Source: Streptomyces tuirus (GTDB lineage: Bacteria > Actinomycetota > Actinomycetes > Streptomycetales > Streptomycetaceae). From it: a stretch of 64,000 bases of DNA. Of the stretch, positions 56,579-64,000 are shown in pieces (position 1 is the first letter of the stretch; every line of letters starts with the position of its first letter). Location: assembly GCF_014701095.1 (NCBI RefSeq), contig NZ_AP023439.1:2220001-2284000 (forward strand), written 5' to 3'. A model generated the notes under the pieces. That model was not told where the DNA came from, ran no database searches, and saw nothing but the letters and a program-made list of their open reading frames with translations. Made by a program: the position numbers and the translations under genes.

Positions 56579-57991
56579 GTGGACCGCACCGCCCAACGCC
56601 CCCCGCGTCCCCCGGGACGCACCGTTGCATACGAACCGCCCGGCACCGCGCCTCCCCTGCACAAGAGGGCAGCCGCCGTGCTGGAGGCCGGCTGGACGGG
56701 GACGTCCACGGTGCCCTCGCGCGGCCTGTACCCGCACCAGTGGTCGTGGGACTCGGCGTTCATCGCGATCGGCCTCAGGCACCTGTCGCCGTTACGGGCC
56801 CAGACGGAGCTGGAGACGCTGCTGGCGGCCCAGTGGGCGGACGGGCGGATCCCGCACATCGTCTTCAACCCCTCCGTCCCCCTCGACGCCTACTTCCCGA
56901 GCCCCGACTTCTGGTGCTCCTCGACCGCCGGGCGCTCCGCCGGCGCCCCGCGCACCGTACAGACCTCCGGGATCGTGCAGCCACCGGTCCACGCCCTGGC
57001 CGCGTGGCTGGTGCACCTGGCCGACCCGGGCCTGTCCCGGGCGCGCGGCTTCCTCACCCGTGCGTACCCCCGGCTGGCCGCCTGGCACGACTACCTCCTG
57101 CACCGGCGCGACCTCGGCGGGGGCGGGCTGGTGTCCGTGGTGCACCCCTGGGAACAGGGTATGGACAACAGCCCCTGCTGGGACCGCCCGCTGTCCCGGG
57201 TCACCCCGGCCCCGGCCCGCTCCTTCCGCCGCGCCGACCTCGACCACGGCGCCCCCGAGGACCGGCCGACGGATCTGGACTACGGGCGGTACGTACGGCT
57301 GGCCGCCGACTACCGGGACCGCGGATACGCCGACGGGCCCGGGGACTTCGCCGTGGAGGACCCGGCGTTCAACGCGCTGCTCGCCGCCTCCGAGTACGCC
57401 CTGGACCGGATCGCCCACGAGCTCGGCGTGACCGGCTCGGCACGGCGGGCCCGCGCGGAGCGGCTGACGGCGGCCCTGGTGGAGCGGCTGTGGGAACCGG
57501 CGGCGGGCATGTTCCTGTGCCGGGACGTACGCGCCGGGGAACCGGTCCCGGAGCTCGGTGTGTCCGGGCTGATCCCCCTGCTGCTGCCGGCCCTGCCCGG
57601 CGACCTCGCGGCCACCCTGGTCCGCACGATGTGCGGCCCGCACTTCGGCCTCGGCGGCGCGACCCGCCTGGTGCCGAGCTACGACCTGCTCGGCGAGGCC
57701 TTCGATCCGCATCGCTACTGGCGCGGCCCGGCCTGGTTCAACACCAACTGGCTGCTGGAGCGCGGCCTGCGGCGGCACGGCGAGCGCGGCCGGGCCGACG
57801 CCCTGCGCAAGGGCATGCTGCACACCGCCGGCGCCTCCGGCTTCGCGGAGTACGTCGACCCGTACACGGCACAGGCCTGCGGCGTCACCGGCTTCGGCTG
57901 GACCGCCGCGCTCACGCTCGACCTGCTGCACGACCGGCCCGCACGGGGCAGGAACGGCCTCACGGCGATCAAGGGAGAGGACCCGGCATGA
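56579..57991 (+). CDS. GH63-like (alpha/alpha)6 glycosidase with a TTA codon
   Basis: A 470-residue intracellular glycosidase of the GH63/mannosylglycerate-hydrolase type. Motifs are YPHQWSWDSAFIAIGLRH (catalytic Asp region), VSVVHPWEQGMDNSPCWD and YWRGPAWFNTNWLLERGL, and LGVSGLIPLLLP. The substrate is unknown; an alpha-glucoside or glucosylglycerate-type solute is plausible. Leu-72 is encoded by TTA (56792-56794), so translation should need the bldA tRNA and occur late in development. GTG 56579 follows GAGAGCCCCGA. The stop overlaps the next ATG. Confidence 0.85.
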   Translation: MDRTAQRPPRPPGRTVAYEPPGTAPPLHKRAAAVLEAGWTGTSTVPSRGLYPHQWSWDSAFIAIGLRHLSPLRAQTELETLLAAQWADGRIPHIVFNPSVPLDAYFPSPDFWCSSTAGRSAGAPRTVQTSGIVQPPVHALAAWLVHLADPGLSRARGFLTRAYPRLAAWHDYLLHRRDLGGGGLVSVVHPWEQGMDNSPCWDRPLSRVTPAPARSFRRADLDHGAPEDRPTDLDYGRYVRLAADYRDRGYADGPGDFAVEDPAFNALLAASEYALDRIAHELGVTGSARRARAERLTAALVERLWEPAAGMFLCRDVRAGEPVPELGVSGLIPLLLPALPGDLAATLVRTMCGPHFGLGGATRLVPSYDLLGEAFDPHRYWRGPAWFNTNWLLERGLRRHGERGRADALRKGMLHTAGASGFAEYVDPYTAQACGVTGFGWTAALTLDLLHDRPARGRNGLTAIKGEDPA

Positions 57992-59925
57992 CGGACCGGC
58001 ATCATCTGCTCGTGCACGGCCGGACGTTCGCCGCCGTCGGCGATCGCGGCGACATCAGCGGCTACCGGGGCGGCAGCGCCCCGGACGGCCTGTTCGTACG
58101 GGACGCCCGGCACTTGAGCCGGTGGCAGCTCACCGTCGACGGGGCGGTGCCCGACACACTGACACCGGTGGCCGACGGGGACACCGCGCGCTGTGTGCTC
58201 GTCCCGCGCGGCGGCCGCGACGAACCGCCCGCGTGCACGCTCTTCCGCGAACAGGCCGTCGGGGACTCCTCGTTCGTGGAGTCGCTGCGCGTCACCAGCA
58301 ACCGGCCGGTGCCGACGACGGTCCACCTCGCGGTCACCGCAGACGCCGACTTCACCGACCAGTTCGAACTGCGCTCCGACCACCGCACCTACACCAAGGC
58401 CGGGGCCGTCCGCTCCCGCCACACGCTCACCCATGGCGTGGAGTTCGCCTACCGGCGCGGCGAGTGGCACTCCGTCACGACCGTGACGGCCGACCCCCGG
58501 CCGGACGCCGTGGAGGAGACCGGCACCGGCGCCCGCCGGCTGTCGTGGACCCTGGACCTCGAACCGCACGGCACCGCCGAGCTGACCCTGCGGGTCATGG
58601 CCCGCCCGCACGGCGACCGGCGCGCCCTGCGCGTGCCGCGCTCCCCCGCCGCGGCGCGAGGCCGACTGCGCGCCCGGGAGGCCGAGTTCATCAAGGACGT
58701 GGCCTTCCCGGAGGGGTGGCCCGAGCTGGCCGCGGCCTGTTCCCGTGGGCTCGCCGACCTCGCCGCCCTCCAGGTCCCGGCGACCGGCCCGGACGGCGAG
58801 GAACTGCGCGTCCCGGCCGCCGGCGCCCCCTGGTTCCTGACGTTGCTGGGCCGGGACGCCCTGCTGACCTCGCTGTTCGCCCTGCCCTACCGGCCGCGGC
58901 TTGCCGCCGCCACCCTGCCCGCGCTCGCCGCGACCCAGGCCACCCGGACCGGGCCCGACGGGATCGCCCAGCCCGGCAAGATCGTGCACGAGGTACGCCA
59001 CGGAGAACTGGCCCACTTCGGCCAGGTCCCCTACGGCCGCTACTACGGCTCGGTCGACGCCACCCCGCTGTTCCTCGTCCTGCTCGGCGCGTACACCGAG
59101 CACACCGGCGACACGGGCCCGGCCCGCCGCCTCGAAGCCCACGCCCGGGCCGCCGTCACCTGGATGCTCGACCACGGAGGCCTCACCTCGCGCGGTTACC
59201 TCGTCTACCGCGCCGACCAGGGCGGCCTCGCCAACCAGAACTGGAAGGACTCCCCCGGCGCCATCTGCTCCGCCGAAGGCACCCGCCCGCACGGCCCGGT
59301 GACGGCCGCCGGCGCCCAGGGCTACGCCTACGACGCCCTGCGCCGCACGGCGAACCTCGCCCGCACGGTGTGGCGGGACACCACGTACGCCCACCTGCTG
59401 GAGCAGACGGCCGGGGACCTGCGCGACCGTTTCCAGCGGGACTTCTGGATGCCGGAGCACTCCTTCCCCGCCCTCGCGCTGGACGGCCGGGGCACGCAGG
59501 TCGACGCGCTGGCCTCCGACGCCGGGCACCTGCTCTGGTCGGGGCTGCTGGACAAGGAGTACGGCGAACTCGTCGGACGGCGGCTCCTCGAACCCGACTT
59601 CTTCTCCGGCTGGGGCGTGCGCACCCTGGCCGCGGGGCAGCCGGCGTACCACCCGCTCTCCTACCACCGCGGCTCGGTCTGGCCGCACGACAACGCGCTG
59701 ATCGCGCTGGGCCTGGCCCGCTACGGGCTGCACGACGAGGCCCGTGCGATCGCCCGCGGCCTGGTCGACGCGGCGGGCGCGACCGGCCACCGGCTCCCGG
59801 AGGTCCTGGCGGGCTACGGCCGTGACACACACCCGGAGCCGGTGCCGTACCCGTACGCGTGCGTGCGTGAATCCCGTTCCGCGTCCGCCCCGCTGGCGCT
59901 GCTCACGGCGGTCGGGGTGGTCTGA
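57988..59925 (+). CDS. Amylo-alpha-1,6-glucosidase/glycogen-debranching-like protein
   Basis: A 645-residue protein. The N-terminal beta domain (about 1-215, starting HHLLVHGRTFAAVGDRGDISGY with GLFVRDARHLSRW) matches glycogen-debranching N-terminal domains. The (alpha/alpha)6 barrel contains GAPWFLTLLGRDALLTSLFAL, KIVHEVRHGELAHFGQVPYGRYYGSVDATPLF, NQNWKDSPGAI and YHRGSVWPHDNALIALGLARYG. It probably cleaves alpha-glucosidic bonds and acts with the preceding enzyme. ATG 57988 overlaps the upstream stop (ATGA). Confidence 0.88.
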   Translation: MTDRHHLLVHGRTFAAVGDRGDISGYRGGSAPDGLFVRDARHLSRWQLTVDGAVPDTLTPVADGDTARCVLVPRGGRDEPPACTLFREQAVGDSSFVESLRVTSNRPVPTTVHLAVTADADFTDQFELRSDHRTYTKAGAVRSRHTLTHGVEFAYRRGEWHSVTTVTADPRPDAVEETGTGARRLSWTLDLEPHGTAELTLRVMARPHGDRRALRVPRSPAAARGRLRAREAEFIKDVAFPEGWPELAAACSRGLADLAALQVPATGPDGEELRVPAAGAPWFLTLLGRDALLTSLFALPYRPRLAAATLPALAATQATRTGPDGIAQPGKIVHEVRHGELAHFGQVPYGRYYGSVDATPLFLVLLGAYTEHTGDTGPARRLEAHARAAVTWMLDHGGLTSRGYLVYRADQGGLANQNWKDSPGAICSAEGTRPHGPVTAAGAQGYAYDALRRTANLARTVWRDTTYAHLLEQTAGDLRDRFQRDFWMPEHSFPALALDGRGTQVDALASDAGHLLWSGLLDKEYGELVGRRLLEPDFFSGWGVRTLAAGQPAYHPLSYHRGSVWPHDNALIALGLARYGLHDEARAIARGLVDAAGATGHRLPEVLAGYGRDTHPEPVPYPYACVRESRSASAPLALLTAVGVV

Positions 59926-60077
59926 GGGCCGGTTGGCCGGCCGTTTGCCGGGTGTTTGCCGAGCGCTGGTCGGGCGGGCTGAACGCACCTGGTGGACGCA
60001 CCGTAGGGAACAGTGGCGGACCCGTACCCCCACCCGGGTCCGCCACCTCACCGGTTCCGTACGGGAAGGACCTTCGG

Positions 60078-61892
60078 GTGCCTGTCTTCACACGCTTCAG
60101 CGAGCCGCCACAGCCGGGTGACGGCATATCAGAGGCCGAGAAGGCGGAGGGCGGGGAGAGCGGGGAGGACGAGAGAGAGCGGGCGGCGGGACCCGGTCCG
60201 GTCCCGGTCACCCCCGCGCCCCGCTTCACTCGTCTGCGCACCTGGCGCACCCGCCACCCCCGGACCGCACGCGCCCTCCGCCTGGCCACCACCGCCCTCG
60301 CCGCCGCCCTGGTCCTCGGGGCCCTGCTCCTGCCCAACACCCTCCCCGCCCTCACCCCGGCCGGCTTCGCGCGGATCCCGGCCGAGGCGGTCATCGGGGC
60401 CGTCGTCGTGCTCGCGCTGCCGCGCCGGCCCCGGCTCGTGGCGGCGGTGCTGTACGGGCTCGGACTCACCGCCCTGACCACGGTGAACCTGCTCGACATG
60501 GGGTTCAACGAGTACCTCGGCCGGGGCTTCAACGCCGCGCTCGACTGGGATCTGCTGCCCGACGCGCAGGCCTACGTCGAGGACACGCTGGGCGGGGGCG
60601 TCGCGACCGCCGTCACCGTCGGCGCGGTGGTGCTCGTGCTGCTGCTGGCGGCCGTCATGGTCGCGGCGACGCTCCGGCTCGCGCAGGTGCTGGCCCGGCA
60701 CCGGGTGCGGGCGACGCAGGGCGCCCTGATCGCCGGCACCGTCTGGGTCACCTGCGCCGCGCTGGGCCTGACCCTGTTCGGCGGGCCGATCGCCTCCGAG
60801 CGCGGGGCCGGTGCCCTCCGGGTGCACGCGCAGCGGACGGTGGAGTCGCTGCGGGACGAGGCCGCGTTCGCGGAACAGTCGAAGGCGGACACCTTCGGGA
60901 ACACCCCGCCCGGCGAACTGCTCCCGGACCTGCGCGGCAAGGACGTGATCTTCACGTTCATCGAGAGTTACGGCCGCAGCGCCATCGAGGACCCGGTCAT
61001 GGCACCCGGCGTCGGCCGGACCCTGGACGCGGGCACCGCCGCCCTGGAGAAGGCCGGGTTCGCCGCCCGCAGCGGCTGGCTGACGTCGGCGACGTACGGC
61101 GGCAGCAGCTGGCTCGGCCACTCCACGACCATGTCCGGCCTGTGGATCGACAACCAGCGGCGCTACCGCACGGTCAGCGCCGGCGACCACCTCACCCTCA
61201 CCAAGGCCTTCCAGAAGACCGGCGCCTGGGACACGGTCGGTGTCATGCCGGGCGTGCAGAAGGGCTGGCCGGAGGAGAAGTGGTACGGCCTGGACAAGCT
61301 CTACGACGCCTTCGACCTGGGCTACCGGGGGCCGAAGTTCAGCTGGTCGACCATGCCCGACCAGTACGCGCTGGAGGAGTTCCAGAAGCGGGTGCACGGC
61401 AGGAAGCGGGACAAGCCGCTGATGTCGTTCGTCATCCTCACCTCCAGCCACCAGCCCTGGGCGCCCATCCCGAAGATGGTCGGCTGGGACGAGCTCGGCG
61501 ACGGCTCGGTCTTCGACGCGATCCAGAAGGCCGGCAACAAGGCCTCGGATGTCATCACCGACACCACCAAGTCCCGTGAGGAGTACGGCAAGTCCATCCA
61601 GTACTCGGTCACCAGCCTCACCCGGTGGCTGGAGCGCTATGGCACCGACGACACCGTCCTGGTCTTCCTCGGCGACCACCAGCCCATCGCCCGGGTCAGC
61701 GGAAACCACGCCTCCCGGGACGTGCCGGTGTCGATCGTCGCGAAGGACCCGAAGGTCCTGGACAGGGTCGCCGGGTGGAACTGGACGGAGGGCCTCAAGC
61801 CCGGCCGGGACGCGCCGGTGTGGAAGATGAGCTCCTTCCGCGACCGCTTCCTGAAGGCGTTCGGCTCCACACCGCACCCCTCCAGGGGCTGA
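60078..61892 (+). CDS. Membrane protein with sulfatase-fold domain (LtaS/phosphoglycerol transferase-like)
   Basis: A 604-residue protein. An N-terminal cytoplasmic segment precedes four or five membrane helices (about 70-240, ALVLGALLLPNTLPAL, IPAEAVIGAVVVLALP and AVTVGAVVLVLLLAAVMVAA). An extracellular alkaline-phosphatase-fold domain follows, with DVIFTFIESYGRSAIEDP, YGGSSWLGHSTTMSGLW, FVILTSSHQPWAPIP and VLVFLGDHQP. LtaS-like enzymes transfer phosphoglycerol groups to envelope polymers. The expected nucleophile Thr may be Ser here, so activity is uncertain. GTG 60078 has GGGAAGGA upstream. It converges with the dus gene with no gap. Confidence 0.85.
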   Translation: MPVFTRFSEPPQPGDGISEAEKAEGGESGEDERERAAGPGPVPVTPAPRFTRLRTWRTRHPRTARALRLATTALAAALVLGALLLPNTLPALTPAGFARIPAEAVIGAVVVLALPRRPRLVAAVLYGLGLTALTTVNLLDMGFNEYLGRGFNAALDWDLLPDAQAYVEDTLGGGVATAVTVGAVVLVLLLAAVMVAATLRLAQVLARHRVRATQGALIAGTVWVTCAALGLTLFGGPIASERGAGALRVHAQRTVESLRDEAAFAEQSKADTFGNTPPGELLPDLRGKDVIFTFIESYGRSAIEDPVMAPGVGRTLDAGTAALEKAGFAARSGWLTSATYGGSSWLGHSTTMSGLWIDNQRRYRTVSAGDHLTLTKAFQKTGAWDTVGVMPGVQKGWPEEKWYGLDKLYDAFDLGYRGPKFSWSTMPDQYALEEFQKRVHGRKRDKPLMSFVILTSSHQPWAPIPKMVGWDELGDGSVFDAIQKAGNKASDVITDTTKSREEYGKSIQYSVTSLTRWLERYGTDDTVLVFLGDHQPIARVSGNHASRDVPVSIVAKDPKVLDRVAGWNWTEGLKPGRDAPVWKMSSFRDRFLKAFGSTPHPSRG

Positions 61893-63026
61893 TCAGCCGC
61901 CCGAGGTGTCGAGCTCGGCGTCCTCGCCGACCCCGGCGCAGTCGTAGGGGTCCTTCAGCCAGCCGTCGGGCAGCACCACGCGGTTGTTGCCGGACGTACG
62001 GCCGCGGGGGCCGTCGGCGCCGGTGGGCCAGGGCTGGTCGAGGTCCAGCTCGTCCAGGCCGGAGCGCAGCTCCTCCAGGGACGAGGTGATCGCGAGGCGC
62101 CCCCGCATCTCGGAGCCGACCGCGAAGCCCTTCAGGTACCAGGCGACGTGCTTGCGGAAGTCGATCACGCCCCGGGCCTCGTCGCCGATCCACTCCCCGA
62201 GCAGGGTGGCGTGCCGGACCATGACGTCGGCGACCTCGCGCAGAGCGGGGCGGGCGATGTCCTCGGTGCGGCCCTCGAAGGCGGCGACCAGGTCGGAGAA
62301 GAGCCAGGGCCGCCCCAGGCAGCCGCGGCCGACGACCACGCCGTCGCAGCCGGTCTCCCGCACCATCCGCAGGGCGTCCTCGGCCGACCAGATGTCGCCG
62401 TTGCCGAGCACCGGGATCTCCGGCACGTGCTCCTTCAGCCGGGCGATGGCGTCCCAGTCGGCGGTGCCGCCGTAGTGCTGGGCGGCGGTGCGGCCGTGCA
62501 GGGCGATGGCGGTGACGCCCTCCTCGACGGCGATCCGGCCGGCGTCGAGGAAGGTGATGTGGTCGTCGTCGATGCCCTTGCGCATCTTCATCGTCACGGG
62601 CAGGTCGCCGGCGCCGCTGACGGCCTCGCGCAGGATGGCCCGCAGCAGGTTCCGCTTGTACGGCAGCGCGGAGCCGCCGCCCTTGCGGGTGACCTTGGGC
62701 ACCGGGCAGCCGAAGTTCAGGTCGATGTGGTCGGCGAGGTCCTCCTCCGCGATCATGCGGACGGCCTTGCCGACGGTGGCGGGGTCCACGCCGTACAGCT
62801 GGATGGAGCGGGGGCGCTCACTCGCATCGAAGTGAATGAGCTGCATGGTCTTCTCGTTGCGCTCGACCAGCGCCCTGGTCGTGATCATCTCGCTGACGAA
62901 CAGGCCCTTGCCGGCGCTGAACTCTCTGCACAGGGTGCGGAAGGGCGCGTTGGTGATCCCGGCCATGGGGGCCAGGACGACGGGGGGCCGGACGGTGTGC
63001 GGACCGATCTGGAGGGGCGTGGACAT
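61893..63026 (-). CDS. dus: tRNA-dihydrouridine synthase
   Basis: A 377-residue FMN/NADPH enzyme reducing uridine to dihydrouridine in tRNA D-loops. It has a TIM barrel with VVLAPMAGITNAPFRTLCREF, IHFDASERPRSIQLYG and DLNFGCPVPKVTRKGGGSALP (catalytic Cys in GCP). TMKMRKGIDDDH, ALHGRTAAQHYGGTADWD and VLGNGDIWSAEDAL follow, with a C-terminal helical domain. ATG 63026 has GGACGCATG context and the conserved N-terminus; longer frames run into the divergent promoter. Its stop adjoins the sulfatase-like stop directly. Confidence 0.95.
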   Translation of the reverse strand: MSTPLQIGPHTVRPPVVLAPMAGITNAPFRTLCREFSAGKGLFVSEMITTRALVERNEKTMQLIHFDASERPRSIQLYGVDPATVGKAVRMIAEEDLADHIDLNFGCPVPKVTRKGGGSALPYKRNLLRAILREAVSGAGDLPVTMKMRKGIDDDHITFLDAGRIAVEEGVTAIALHGRTAAQHYGGTADWDAIARLKEHVPEIPVLGNGDIWSAEDALRMVRETGCDGVVVGRGCLGRPWLFSDLVAAFEGRTEDIARPALREVADVMVRHATLLGEWIGDEARGVIDFRKHVAWYLKGFAVGSEMRGRLAITSSLEELRSGLDELDLDQPWPTGADGPRGRTSGNNRVVLPDGWLKDPYDCAGVGEDAELDTSGG

Positions 63027-63104
63027 GCGTCCATTGTGCCGTGCAATGAGATGGCAAACTTCATTAGTTAGCCACACTATTGAAACCGGCGTACGATGGA
63101 GCGC
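63027..63104. promoter_or_regulatory. Divergent promoter region of dus and the MFS gene
   Basis: A 78-bp spacer with an A/T-rich centre (63050-63085, ACTTCATTAGTTAGCCACAC and TATTGAAA). TAGT (63067) and ACTA (63076) form a short imperfect dyad, TAGTTAGCCACACTA, over the likely promoter. MarR- or TetR-type control of the efflux pump is possible but no regulator gene is adjacent within the window. Confidence 0.35.
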
Positions 63105-64000
63105 ATGCCCGAGCTCAGTCACCGCCGCCGCATGCTGGTGCTCGCGATCTGCTGCATGAGCCTGCTGATCGTGAGCCTCGACAACACGGTCCTGAACGTG
63201 GCCCTGCCGTCCATGCAGCAGGACCTGCACGCGAGTACGTCGGGTCTGCAGTGGACGATCGACGCCTACACCCTGGTCCTGGCCTCGCTGCTGATGCTCG
63301 CGGGTTCCACGGCCGACCGGATCGGCCGCAAGCGGGTCTTCATGGCGGGCCTGGTCGTCTTCACCCTCGGCTCGGTCCTGTGCTCCCTCGCGCCGAACCT
63401 GGAGGCGCTGATCGCGTTCCGGATGGTGCAGGCGGTGGGCGGCTCGATGCTGAACCCGGTCGCCATGTCGATCATCACCAACACCTTCACCGACCCGCGC
63501 GAGCGGGCCCGGGCCATCGGCGTCTGGGGCGCGGTCGTCGGCATATCGATGGCCGCCGGCCCGCTGGTCGGCGGGCTCCTGGTCGACTCCGTCGGCTGGC
63601 GCTCCATCTTCTGGATCAACCTGCCGGTGGGCCTCGCGGCCCTGCTGCTCACCCTGCGCTTCGTCCCCGAGTCCCGCGCGCCGCGCGCCCGCCGGCCCGA
63701 TCCCGTCGGGCAGGTGCTGGTGATCGCGCTGTTCGGCTCGCTCACGTACGCGATCATCGAGGCGCCGAGCACCCCGTTCGGGTCGATCGCGCCGCTGGCC
63801 GCCGTCGCCCTCGCCGCCCTGGTGGGACTGCTCCTCTACGAGCCGCGTCGCAAGGAGCCGCTGATCGATCTGCGGTTCTTCCGGTCGGCGCCGTTCAGCG
63901 GGGCCACGGTGATCGCGATCAGCGCGTTCGCCGCGCTCGGCGGCTTCCTGTTCCTGTCGACGCTGTACCTGCAGAACGTCCGCGGTCTGACCGCCCTGGA
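63105..64000 (+). CDS. MFS efflux transporter, DHA2/EmrB-QacA type (3' end outside window)
   Basis: The first 298 residues of a drug:H+ antiporter with 14 expected helices. Motif D1 is LLIVSLDNTVLNVALPSMQQDL, motif A is GSTADRIGRKRVFMAG, and motif C is GVWGAVVGISMAAGPLVGG, followed by WRSIFWINLPVGL. These are diagnostic for the DHA2 family. ATG 63105 has GGAG close upstream; ATG 63096, three codons earlier, is an alternative. It is divergent from dus. The substrate is unknown. Confidence 0.92.
   Translation, partial: MPELSHRRRMLVLAICCMSLLIVSLDNTVLNVALPSMQQDLHASTSGLQWTIDAYTLVLASLLMLAGSTADRIGRKRVFMAGLVVFTLGSVLCSLAPNLEALIAFRMVQAVGGSMLNPVAMSIITNTFTDPRERARAIGVWGAVVGISMAAGPLVGGLLVDSVGWRSIFWINLPVGLAALLLTLRFVPESRAPRARRPDPVGQVLVIALFGSLTYAIIEAPSTPFGSIAPLAAVALAALVGLLLYEPRRKEPLIDLRFFRSAPFSGATVIAISAFAALGGFLFLSTLYLQNVRGLTAL

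Noticed and set aside
55093..59925. A single 1610-codon open frame on the + strand
   Set aside because: It only reflects the lack of stops in GC-rich DNA. Its first part is antisense to the ROK gene, and it includes the real debranching-like gene only from 57988.
59952..60077. Longer N-terminus of the sulfatase-fold protein from ATG 59952
   Set aside because: The added residues are disordered and a good ribosome-binding site precedes GTG 60078.
63060..63104. A leaderless start or sigma-70 promoter for the MFS gene built from TTGAAA and TACGAT
   Set aside because: The two hexamers are only about six bases apart, so they cannot act as one promoter.

Overview
The window is chromosomal DNA of a Streptomyces species. 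GC is very high, codon third positions are strongly G/C, GTG starts are common, and the gene set is typical of the genus: an HrdA-like sigma factor, a class F sortase, a GlnR-type nitrate/nitrite assimilation set, a SoxR-type operator, one rare TTA (bldA) codon, and an integrated actinomycete conjugative element. No rRNA, tRNA or CRISPR array was seen.

Left arm (1-36.4 kb). It holds an FGGY sugar kinase, a heterodimeric ABC exporter with one degenerate ATP site, hrdA and dnaG in tandem, a ferredoxin-reductase-type flavoprotein, dgt, and a nitrogen-assimilation block interrupted by unrelated genes. That block is a sirohydrochlorin chelatase, an assimilatory nitrate reductase, a flavoprotein, nirB and nirD. 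The chelatase, nitrate reductase and flavoprotein-nirBD units each carry a GlnR-like box 22-23 nt from the start codon. Between and after them lie an M4 metalloprotease, a gamma-glutamylcyclotransferase-like protein, an FMN reductase under a near-perfect SoxR box, a class F sortase pair, a TauE/SafE exporter, an HTH protein fused to a cell-wall domain through 12-residue repeats, a secreted I36-type inhibitor, a SulP transporter plus beta-carbonic anhydrase operon, a two-component system, a PhoX-like protein, an excalibur protein and a Nudix hydrolase.

Integrated element (36415-52000). A 15.6-kb element is bounded by perfect 30-bp direct repeats (attL, attR). Joining the outer flanks restores a 16-bp-stem intrinsic terminator between convergent host genes, so the target appears to be a terminator rather than a tRNA gene. 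Paired 11-bp integrase-arm-like repeats lie just inside both ends. A left rightward operon (Spd-like membrane proteins, a Nudix hydrolase, a TraB/FtsK-like translocase) is driven by a promoter whose 17-bp spacer is exactly an operator palindrome. A leftward replication module contains Xis, a prim-pol and a DUF3987-like protein. A leftward cargo operon encodes a small-terminase-like protein, an ADP-ribosyltransferase-like protein, a second Nudix hydrolase and small Cys-rich proteins. XRE and tyrosine integrase genes close the right end. The mix of conjugative and phage-packaging traits is the most unusual part of the window.

Right arm (52.0-64.0 kb). It holds pyruvate phosphate dikinase, a non-coding stretch with repeated palindromes, a ROK regulator divergent from two coupled (alpha/alpha)6-type glycosidases (the first with a TTA codon), a membrane sulfatase-fold protein, a tRNA-dihydrouridine synthase, and the start of a DHA2-family efflux pump that runs off the window.
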